Positions 6,642 to 12,718 of a stretch of 15,644 bases of DNA are shown in pieces. Positions within the stretch are counted from its first letter, which is position 1. Each line of letters starts with the position of its first letter. The notes below the pieces were generated by a model. The model was not told the origin of the DNA, searched no databases, and saw only the letters and a list, made by a program, of their open reading frames with translations. This DNA comes from CAZTYW01 sp964617695 (GTDB lineage: Bacteria; Chloroflexota; Dehalococcoidia; UBA2247; RBG-13-53-26). The stretch lies in assembly GCA_964617695.1 (NCBI GenBank), contig CAZTYW010000047.1, forward strand, positions 1 through 15,644, given 5' to 3'. The position numbers and the translations under genes are program-made.

Positions 6642-9125
6642 TTATTCCTCTCTGCTCACCGCGATTGTGAAGTAGAACACGGCCCCTTTTCCGGGTTCCG
6701 ACTCGACCCATATACTTCCGCCATGCCGGCCCACAATCTTCTGGCATATTGCCAGGCCAGCCCCAGTACCCGGATACTCGCTCCTGCTATGAAGTCGCTG
6801 AAACACGAGAAAGACGCGCTGGTGGAACTCTGGAGCTATGCCAATGCCGTTGTCTCGCACCGAGAAGACCCAGCTATCTTCCCGTCGCTCGGCCGACACG
6901 TGAATGCGAGGTGGCTCATCACCGCGGAACTTGATTGCATTGCCAATCAGATTCTGAAACACCTGCATTATCTGCGATCCGTCAGCCATAATGGTCGGCA
7001 GCGGGTCATGAGTGATCACAGCCCCACTCTCCTGAATAGCCACGTTCAGGTTGGTGATTGTCCCATATAGAACCGCCTCGCAGTCAGTCAAGGCAAAAGG
7101 CTTGCCAAGCCTGCCGACACGCGAGTAGGACAGGAGGTCGTTAATGAGACTCTGCATGCGGCTAGCACCATCCACGGCATAGCTGATGAAATCGTCCGCA
7201 TCAGCATCGAATTTGCCCTTGTAGCGCCGTGCCAGTAGCTGCACGTAGCTGGATACCATACGCAGAGGTTCCTGTAGGTCATGGGACGCAACATACGCAA
7301 ACTGCTCCAGTTCTGCATTTGAACGTGCCAGTTCCGCCATGGTCTGCTGCAGCTTCTCGTCGGCACGTTTGCGGTCGGTGATGTCACGCGACACACCCAT
7401 GATGCCGATAGCTTCGCCGTCCGCATCACGCAAGATGTTTGCTGTAGTCTCGGTCCAAATCACCGAGCCGTCCTTGCACCGCATTTCCAGCTCGACCGTG
7501 CGCGACCGCTGCGGCTCCGTTTGCTCCATGGCCTCTATGTCCAGTTCTTCCGATATAACACCCACGGCCAACTCTAGACAGGCAGGCGTGAGGATTTCTT
7601 CCATCGTCTGGGACAAGGCTTCCTCGACGCTATAGCCTCGCTGACGTGTGACGGAGGGACCCACGTACGTGAGCCGCTGGTCCAGGTCCATAGTCCAGAT
7701 GACATCCGTAACATTCTCCGCCAACAACCGATAGCGTCGCTCATTCTCCCGCAAGGCCTCCTCGATCCGCTTGCGCTCGCTGATCTCCAGTTGCAGTTGT
7801 TCATTGGTCTTCAGCAGTGCAGCCGTTCGGTCACGAACGCGGTGTTCCAACTCCTCCTTGGCCTTTTGGAGTTCTTCCTCCGCCCGCTTCCGCTCACTGA
7901 TGTCGCGCACCACACCCAGGATGCCAGCCCAGCCGCCACCAGCGTCGCGCAGGGGACTCATATTGACCTCCGTCCAAACCGTCGAACCATCCTTGCGCTC
8001 CAACTCCACCTCAAGGGTCCGCGGCCAGAACAGGTCTTCCTGCTCCACCTGCTCGGCGGCCAGGTCGCTGAGAAATGCCTGCGTCAATGACTCAACGGAG
8101 CCGGGTGTCAATGCGTCCTCCAGTTTCTGTCCCAGCGCTTCCTGCACGCTGTAGCCTCTCAGACGCATGACCGCAGGACTGACGTACGTGAACTTGAGGT
8201 CCGTGTCCATAGTGAAGATCAGATCGGACACGTTGTCAGCAAGCAGACGGTAACGCTTCTCGCTCTCAGCCAAAGCCAACTCGGCGTGCCTCTGCTCGGT
8301 TACGTCTCTTAAGATGCCAGTGGCACCAACAATGCGGCCGTGATCATCCCGGATGACCCTGCCGCTATCCTCCAAATACCTGACTCCCATCCTGGGCGTC
8401 TGCACACGGAACGTCGTCACCGCCTCAATGCCGTGCTCCACGGCATTCTGAAAAGCCTGAAGGGTGCTTTCCAAATCTTCTGGATAGATCAGTTGTGCTA
8501 TGTTCTCGCCAATTAGCTCTTCTGCGGCACACCCATAGTCCTGAACTTGATGCCCGACAAAGACCAGAGCCCCTTCCCTGTCCGTCACATAGGGTACGCC
8601 ACTCGCCTTCTCCACCAGAGCCCTGTAGGTCCTCTCACTCTGTCGCAAAGCTTCCTCTGCGCGCTTCCGCTCCGTGAGGTCGCGGATGACCACCTGCTTC
8701 GCCGGTTTACCACCATAGGTAACAGGTGCCTCCAGTACCTCAACGTTAATGACCCTCCCGTCAAGTCGAACAAGCTCCGTCTCTACGCAGGTTGGCTCAT
8801 CGCCTTTCCCATTTGCCCCAAAGCCGGATGTCGCGGCTTGAACGGACCTGGGTGACAGGAAATCTCGTACGCGCCGACCTGCGAACTCGTCGGGCCCGGT
8901 ACCGCTGAGAAGCCTTACGCCTGCGGGATTTATGTAGATAATGTCTCCCCCGGCGTGCACCATCAGCGCCTCAGGCAAATGCTCCACCAGACGGCCACTC
9001 CACTTCTCTCCCTCTCCGATCTGCTCTCCCGGCCTGTGGCGCTTGGTGGAACGCGCCCCCTTGCCGGTCGACCGTGAAGAATTCCTCGTCCGGCCAACGG
9101 TCGAGACGCGCCCCCTGGCCTTCAT
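6642..9125 (-). CDS. Cytoplasmic four-PAS sensor histidine kinase (phytochrome-type H-box)
   Basis: An 827-residue kinase without membrane segments. After a basic, low-complexity N-terminus (1-40) come four PAS or PAS-PAC units at about 41-155, 161-283, 285-414 and 459-588, each closed by a D(I/V/L)(S/T)(E/D)xx(R)A-type linker. A coiled coil lies between the third and fourth (about 413-455). HisKA has H615 in YVASHDLQEPLR; the HATPase shows NLIGNAIKF (725-733), DNGIGI (758-763) and GTGAGLAI (786-793). The PAS units should sense a cytoplasmic cue, ligand or redox state; nothing shows which. It heads the four-gene operon, with the Rcp1-like receiver starting 2 nt after its stop. I chose ATG 9123-9125 for its GGAGGG at 4 nt; an in-frame ATG at 9164 has no clear ribosome site. 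Confidence 0.92.
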   Translation of the reverse strand: MKARGRVSTVGRTRNSSRSTGKGARSTKRHRPGEQIGEGEKWSGRLVEHLPEALMVHAGGDIIYINPAGVRLLSGTGPDEFAGRRVRDFLSPRSVQAATSGFGANGKGDEPTCVETELVRLDGRVINVEVLEAPVTYGGKPAKQVVIRDLTERKRAEEALRQSERTYRALVEKASGVPYVTDREGALVFVGHQVQDYGCAAEELIGENIAQLIYPEDLESTLQAFQNAVEHGIEAVTTFRVQTPRMGVRYLEDSGRVIRDDHGRIVGATGILRDVTEQRHAELALAESEKRYRLLADNVSDLIFTMDTDLKFTYVSPAVMRLRGYSVQEALGQKLEDALTPGSVESLTQAFLSDLAAEQVEQEDLFWPRTLEVELERKDGSTVWTEVNMSPLRDAGGGWAGILGVVRDISERKRAEEELQKAKEELEHRVRDRTAALLKTNEQLQLEISERKRIEEALRENERRYRLLAENVTDVIWTMDLDQRLTYVGPSVTRQRGYSVEEALSQTMEEILTPACLELAVGVISEELDIEAMEQTEPQRSRTVELEMRCKDGSVIWTETTANILRDADGEAIGIMGVSRDITDRKRADEKLQQTMAELARSNAELEQFAYVASHDLQEPLRMVSSYVQLLARRYKGKFDADADDFISYAVDGASRMQSLINDLLSYSRVGRLGKPFALTDCEAVLYGTITNLNVAIQESGAVITHDPLPTIMADGSQIMQVFQNLIGNAIKFRGDEPPRIHVSAERREDSWVFSVRDNGIGIAPEFHQRVFLVFQRLHSRSEYPGTGAGLAICQKIVGRHGGSIWVESEPGKGAVFYFTIAVSREE

Positions 9126-9129
9126 GGCG

Positions 9130-9135
9130 CCCTCC
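9130..9135 (-). promoter_or_regulatory. Ribosome binding site GGAGGG fixing the start of the four-PAS kinase
   Basis: GGAGGG is followed by CGCC and ATG (9123-9125) on the minus strand. The ATGs upstream in the same frame (9164 and 9152) lack a comparable site at usable spacing, so the protein probably begins MKARGRV. Confidence 0.65.
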
Positions 9136-9176
9136 GTGCCAGTCCTCGGCATCTTCCTGTCCATGCCGCGCGTGAA

Positions 9177-9194
9177 CCGGCTCTTGCGAGCCAG
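9177..9194 (-). promoter_or_regulatory. Leader hairpin with a GNRA loop before the four-PAS kinase
   Basis: As RNA the minus strand folds CUGGCUC-GCAA-GAGCCGG: seven pairs including one G-U, closed by a GCAA tetraloop. It lies between the predicted promoter and the start codon, about 50 nt upstream of ATG 9125. It is not followed by a T-run, so it is more likely a stability or translation element than a terminator. Confidence 0.4.
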
Positions 9195-9212
9195 CTACGC
9201 TCCTCGGAGAAG

Positions 9213-9241
9213 ATCATAGGAGCAGGGTAGCTTCGGCACAA
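9213..9241 (-). promoter_or_regulatory. Candidate promoter of the four-gene kinase operon
   Basis: On the minus strand -35 TTGTGC (3/6, 9236-9241), a 17-nt spacer, then -10 TATGAT (5/6, 9213-9218). The predicted start near 9206 precedes the GNRA hairpin. A perfect-arm inverted repeat, GGTGT-AG-ACACC, lies just upstream at 9266-9277 and could be an operator. The rest of 9126-9402 holds no gene I can support. Confidence 0.42.
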
Positions 9242-9402
9242 TGAAGACGCCACCAAATTTGGGTAGGTGTAGACACCCAGATAGGGCTGGGCGAATAGCG
9301 GTCACACTGAGACTTCGAGACGTTTGCCTGCCGTGACTGAGGTTTGGGTCGGCACTGGTCGAGAATCCCGGCTGCTGGTTCAAAGGATTCGGCAATAGCC
9401 TG

Positions 9403-9813
9403 CTAGTTTAAGCACACCTTCGATAGAGGGCTTCGTAGGCCAAGATTCTGGTAGTACGCGTCCTCCATTCTCGCCATCAACTCCGAAATGCCAAAAGGCT
9501 CCGTTAGATAACCATCAGCGCTCAAGTCAAGGCTTCTCACCTTGTCTTTGCCAGCACCCCAGGTACTCAGCATCAGTATCGGAACCTGAGACCATTGCCG
9601 CAGACGCAGACACAACTCTAATCCGTCCATCGTGGGCATCACGATATCGACCACCACAAAATCAGGCGCTTCTCTGGCCACCGTTGCGCCAAGCTCCTGG
9701 CCGTTGCCTCTAACCGTGGTTATCTGGTAGCCGCTCTCGGGGAGGTTCCGCTGCAGGAATTCCAGCAATGCGGAGTCGTCACTCGCAACAACAACTTTCT
9801 TCTCGATAATCAT
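9403..9813 (-). CDS. Stand-alone degenerate receiver domain (invariant Lys replaced by Glu)
   Basis: A 136-residue receiver with no output domain. It keeps the acidic pair D12/D13, D56 (FVVVDIVMP) and S83, but the otherwise invariant Lys is E105 (GYLTEPFG). The Lys normally contacts the phosphoryl group, so signalling should be altered or absent; it may work as a decoy, a constitutive form or a protein-binding module. Its sequence closely tracks the receiver of the regulator encoded just upstream: LRQWSQVPILMLS against VRQWSKLPIIILS, and ISELMARM against VEELMARI. This suggests duplication and loss of the winged helix; only about 20 residues follow the receiver and no helix remnant is seen downstream. 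The ATG at 9811-9813 has a perfect AAGGAGG 5 nt upstream. A longer frame to 10236 crosses the repeat array and is not supported. Confidence 0.85.
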   Translation of the reverse strand: MIIEKKVVVASDDSALLEFLQRNLPESGYQITTVRGNGQELGATVAREAPDFVVVDIVMPTMDGLELCLRLRQWSQVPILMLSTWGAGKDKVRSLDLSADGYLTEPFGISELMARMEDAYYQNLGLRSPLSKVCLN

Positions 9814-9818
9814 TGCGG

Positions 9819-9825
9819 CCTCCTT
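9819..9825 (-). promoter_or_regulatory. Ribosome binding site AAGGAGG fixing the start of the degenerate receiver
   Basis: AAGGAGG, five bases (CCGCA), then ATG on the minus strand. This is the best ribosome site in the window and rules in the short 136-residue product over the 277-residue open frame that contains it. Confidence 0.85.
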
Positions 9826-9871
9826 CTTGCAGCCGAAGTAATCTCTTATCCTGCTGAAGACTAACATCGAC

Positions 9872-9923
9872 CCCGTAAACAGCGCATAAACGTCGGTACC
9901 GTACGCGTAAACATCCCGTAAAA
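9872..9923 (-). promoter_or_regulatory. Four phased direct repeats, probable OmpR-family regulator binding array
   Basis: Four copies of GTTTAYGSG on the minus strand: TTTTACGGG (9915-9923), GTTTACGCG (9904-9912), GTTTATGCG (9883-9891) and GTTTACGGG (9872-9880). Start-to-start distances are 11, 21 and 11 nt, that is, one, two and one helical turns. OmpR/PhoB-family dimers bind head-to-tail repeats 10-11 nt apart, so this looks like two adjacent dimer sites. It ends 58 nt before the start of the degenerate receiver gene, and a possible -10 (GATAAG, 9845-9850) lies 21 nt downstream of the last repeat. The gap between the two pairs contains the palindrome CGGTACCG. Confidence 0.55.
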
Positions 9924-9925
9924 AC

Positions 9926-10277
9926 CGCCATCCCCTTCGGCGGTCGTTCGGCCGAGACATTGCCGACTCGACAGGCCGGTCCCGGGAGACAGCATTCAAA
10001 GTCAGGGGCACCACACGAGGCGAGCGACACGCAGTGGCCACACAAGACGCCTTCAAGCCCATGTCAACCCAAGAGAAAGGAGAACGTGAGAGGACACGGC
10101 ACCATGGCTGCCCAGCAGTTGAAAGCCAGGCAGTCGACTGCCTGTTCGCATCCTGAGGATTCGATTCAGGCCGTCCATTCGAGGCGTGGCGCCGTATGCA
10201 TAATGTGCCAGGAATGTCTGTCCGGATTGGCTGCACGTCCGTTTCCGCGTGTGCTGCAGGACGAGTGGACTTTGCGC
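9926..10277. other. Intergenic stretch with an uncertain rightward reading frame
   Basis: No minus-strand gene is supported here. On the plus strand AAAGGAG (10076-10082) precedes a GTG (10086) and an in-frame ATG (10104). The frame encodes a short Cys/His-patterned stretch (CSHPEDSIQ, then VCIMCQECLSGL) but then runs on antisense through the regulator gene at 10278-10970 without a stop until 10823. It may be a decayed small zinc-binding gene or chance. See the findings. Confidence 0.3.
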
Positions 10278-10970
10278 CTACGGCGCCGCAAAGTGGTAGC
10301 CGACACCCGGGTCAGTCAGGATGTACCGGGGTTCTTCGGGGTCCGGCTCCAGTTTCCGTCGCAATCGGCTTATGAAGACCCGCAGATATTCCTTTTCAGA
10401 GTAGTATTGCTCGCCCCACACCCGCTGCAACAGCACATCATGGGTAAGGACTTTGCCCGCATTGGAGGCGAGCTGCTGCAACACAGCGTATTCCGTCGGA
10501 GTGAGCTTCACTTCGTCGCCCCTGACGGTCACCCGCCGCATGTCAAAGTTGATGGTCAGGTCGCCGCAGACGAAGTTGGGCTCACTCAGGTCACAACTCT
10601 CGGAGCCGCAGTGACGGAGAGCCGTTTTGATCCGCGCCATCAACTCTTCCACACCGAAGGGCTTGGTGAGATAATCATCTGCCCCCAGCTCCAGGCACGT
10701 CACCTTCTCCTTTTCATCGCCCCTGGCACTGAGGATTATGATCGGCAACTTGGACCACTGCCTTACGCGGCGGCAGACCTCCACCCCGTCCAGCTTCGGC
10801 ATCATGATGTCCAGAATCATTAGATCGACAAACTCACTTTCGACAGCGTCCAAAGCTTGTTTCCCGTCGGTGGCAACCATGACCTCATAGTCCCTCGCCC
10901 TGAGATTGGCGCAAAGGAACCTCAGTATGGCCTGGTCATCATCTACTACTAGGATACGAGTCCTGCGCAT
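10278..10970 (-). CDS. OmpR/PhoB-family response regulator, KdpE-like
   Basis: A 230-residue transcription regulator. The receiver domain (1-120) has D10/D11/D12, phospho-acceptor D54 (LMILDIMMPKLDG), S81 and K103 (YLTKPFG), all intact. The winged helix covers about 130-228, with KLTPTEYAVLQQLASN, the EYLRVFISRLRRKLEPD recognition region and ILTDPGVGYHF. The TEYAVLQQLASNAGKVLTH pattern and overall layout resemble KdpE, but no kdpFABC or KdpD-type kinase is present, so I give no symbol. It starts 6 nt after the stop of the receiver-GAF kinase gene, with GGAG 9 nt before its ATG, so that kinase is its likely partner. It is the nearest complete DNA-binding regulator to the repeat array at 9872-9923 and a good candidate to bind it. 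Its receiver is the closest relative of the degenerate receiver next door. Confidence 0.93.
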   Translation of the reverse strand: MRRTRILVVDDDQAILRFLCANLRARDYEVMVATDGKQALDAVESEFVDLMILDIMMPKLDGVEVCRRVRQWSKLPIIILSARGDEKEKVTCLELGADDYLTKPFGVEELMARIKTALRHCGSESCDLSEPNFVCGDLTINFDMRRVTVRGDEVKLTPTEYAVLQQLASNAGKVLTHDVLLQRVWGEQYYSEKEYLRVFISRLRRKLEPDPEEPRYILTDPGVGYHFAAP

Positions 10971-10976
10971 AGCGCG

Positions 10977-12632
10977 TCACTCCGTTCTTTGAGCCGGCAA
11001 GCTAAAGCTAAACCTGGCACCCTTGCCTGGTTCACTCTCTACCCAGATTGTCCCTCCGTGCGCCTCTACGATGGCACGGCAGATCGAAAGGCCGAGGCCG
11101 GTGCCGGATCGGTGTCCGGCCGAGGCGCTTTCCAGTTGATAAAAGCGTTCGAATATCTTCTCGTGAGACTCTGGAGGTATGCCTGTGCCCTCGTCGATTA
11201 CGCTCGTGATGATCTGTCCCTTGTCCTGACGCACATCTACCGTGATCTGGGTGTCTTCGGGAGAGTATTTCACAGCGTTCTCAACCAGATTCGTAATGAC
11301 TTCGCCAATGCGTCCCTCGTCAACCACAACTCGTGGCAGATGGGGCCTAACACTGATTTGAAGTCTGTGCTTTGACGCCAGGCCAGCCAACCTGTCACGT
11401 ATCGAATCGATGATTTCGGCAACGCTTTGACATTCCCTCCTGGCCTCCAATGCCCCGGCCTCAAGGCAGGACATGACAAGCAGTTCTTCGATCAGGCGAT
11501 TGAGCCTGTCTGCTTCCTTGTCTATGGTCTGCACGAAGTCCTTCCAGCTTTGCTCATCGAACTCGACGTCCGGTTGCAGGAGAGTACTGGCAAACCCCTT
11601 GATGGACGCCAGAGGAGTGCGCAGCTCATGGGATACGTTAGCCAGAAACTCGGCCCGCAGAGCGTCCAGTTCCCTCAGGTCTTTGTTGCTCGACGCCTCT
11701 TCATAGAGTTGGGCATTCCGTACGGCAATCGATATTTCCCTCCCGATGCCGCTCAGCAGGTTGATGTCCTCAGGACTGAAGCAGCGGTCCGAATGAACGG
11801 CTACCCCCATTACTCCAATAGTCTCGCCCATGAGTGTCAATGGGATGCCAGCGTACGATCCGTAGCCACCTGCGGCCAGGCAGGCAAGGCTGGTATCAGC
11901 TCCGCCGGCCAGGTCTTCCAGCACCACCGGTTGCGCCGACTTCACCACCCGGCCCATGACTCCGCCGTCGACCTCGATGCTCTTGATGCCCTCCACCATG
12001 TGTGGCACGAAGCCCTGATACCCTTTCAGCACTAATCGGCCAGCCTCAAGGAGATGAATATGACTGGCTCGAACTCCCATCGTTTCCGCTACTTTGCGAA
12101 GGGCTGAGCCGATTATCTGCTCGGTGTCCAACGACTGCGACACGGACTGGGATACCGCCAGCAGTATGCCGGTCTCCCGGTTGTGCCGCTCCAGCTCTGC
12201 CATCAGGCGCCTGTTTTCCAGGACCAGCCGTTGCTTCTCCAGCCCGCGGGCAACCACCGATAGAAGGTGGTCCGGATCTAAAGGCTTTTCCAGGTAGGCA
12301 AACGCTCCGCTGTTCAGGGATTCTACGGCGGTCTGGACCGATGAGAAACCGGTCAGCATGATGGCTACGAGGTCGGGCTGCATCTCCAGAAGCTTGGAGA
12401 GCAACTCCGTGCCCTGGATATCGGGCAGGCCAATATCCATGACAGCTACGTTGTAGAACTGCCCCTCCGCCCTGGATAGCGCCTCAGTAGCGGACGGCAC
12501 AGCTTCCACCACGTAGCCCTTCGCACGGAGGATGCGCTCAATTACCTCCAGAAAAGAGCGATCATCATCCACAACCAGTATGCTGGGCCGGCCCAATATC
12601 ACCGGGCCTGTTGCCGTCTCATCCGTCACCAA
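10977..12632 (-). CDS. Receiver-GAF histidine kinase
   Basis: A soluble kinase of about 551 residues, numbered here from the outermost possible start (GTG 12641). The receiver domain (about 19-135) has D25/D26/D27, D69 (VAVMDIGLPDIQG), T97 and K119 (YLEKPLD), in the style of NtrC-type receivers. A coiled linker (136-155), a GAF domain (about 160-312) ending in ISIAVRNAQLYEE, HisKA with H338 (FLANVSHELRTPLASI) and a HATPase follow: NLVENAVKYSP, DEGTGIPPE, GTGLGLSI. The GAF should sense a small ligand or redox state, and the front receiver should accept phosphate from another kinase. The regulator gene lies 6 nt downstream. AGGAG sits 8 nt before TTG 12630-12632, which I prefer; the GTG at 12641 abuts the ribosome site and the GTG at 12629 is also possible. 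In the 86 bases upstream I see no convincing promoter or terminator. Confidence 0.9.
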   Translation of the reverse strand: MVTDETATGPVILGRPSILVVDDDRSFLEVIERILRAKGYVVEAVPSATEALSRAEGQFYNVAVMDIGLPDIQGTELLSKLLEMQPDLVAIMLTGFSSVQTAVESLNSGAFAYLEKPLDPDHLLSVVARGLEKQRLVLENRRLMAELERHNRETGILLAVSQSVSQSLDTEQIIGSALRKVAETMGVRASHIHLLEAGRLVLKGYQGFVPHMVEGIKSIEVDGGVMGRVVKSAQPVVLEDLAGGADTSLACLAAGGYGSYAGIPLTLMGETIGVMGVAVHSDRCFSPEDINLLSGIGREISIAVRNAQLYEEASSNKDLRELDALRAEFLANVSHELRTPLASIKGFASTLLQPDVEFDEQSWKDFVQTIDKEADRLNRLIEELLVMSCLEAGALEARRECQSVAEIIDSIRDRLAGLASKHRLQISVRPHLPRVVVDEGRIGEVITNLVENAVKYSPEDTQITVDVRQDKGQIITSVIDEGTGIPPESHEKIFERFYQLESASAGHRSGTGLGLSICRAIVEAHGGTIWVESEPGKGARFSFSLPAQRTE

Positions 12633-12718
12633 CGTGGCCACTCCTTTCAGGCATCAATAAGCAGCTCCCCAGCACAGGTCAAGCCTGTCGTCAACCACAG
12701 ATATGCTCCCTGCTTCGT

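Noticed and set aside
9195..9395. Leftward open frame of 66 codons between the degenerate receiver and the four-PAS kinase
   Set aside because: It has no ribosome site or recognisable domain, and it covers the candidate promoter and inverted repeat.
9814..10236. Upstream extension of the degenerate receiver frame (277 residues in total)
   Set aside because: The extra 141 residues resemble no protein, cross the phased repeats, and a perfect AAGGAGG sits at the inner ATG 9813.
10278..12632. Identification of the regulator and receiver-GAF kinase as KdpE and KdpD
   Set aside because: The regulator is KdpE-like in layout, but the kinase lacks the KdpD N-terminal domain, Usp domain and membrane helices, and no potassium-pump genes are present.
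12654..12682. Promoter-like pair TTGACC, 17 nt, TATTGA before the receiver-GAF kinase
   Set aside because: The -10 is poor (3/6) and the predicted start would fall on the ribosome site itself, leaving no usable leader.
12671..12690. Short inverted repeat ACAGG-5 nt-CCTGT after the membrane kinase
   Set aside because: The arms are only 5 nt with no T-run; too weak to call a terminator or operator.
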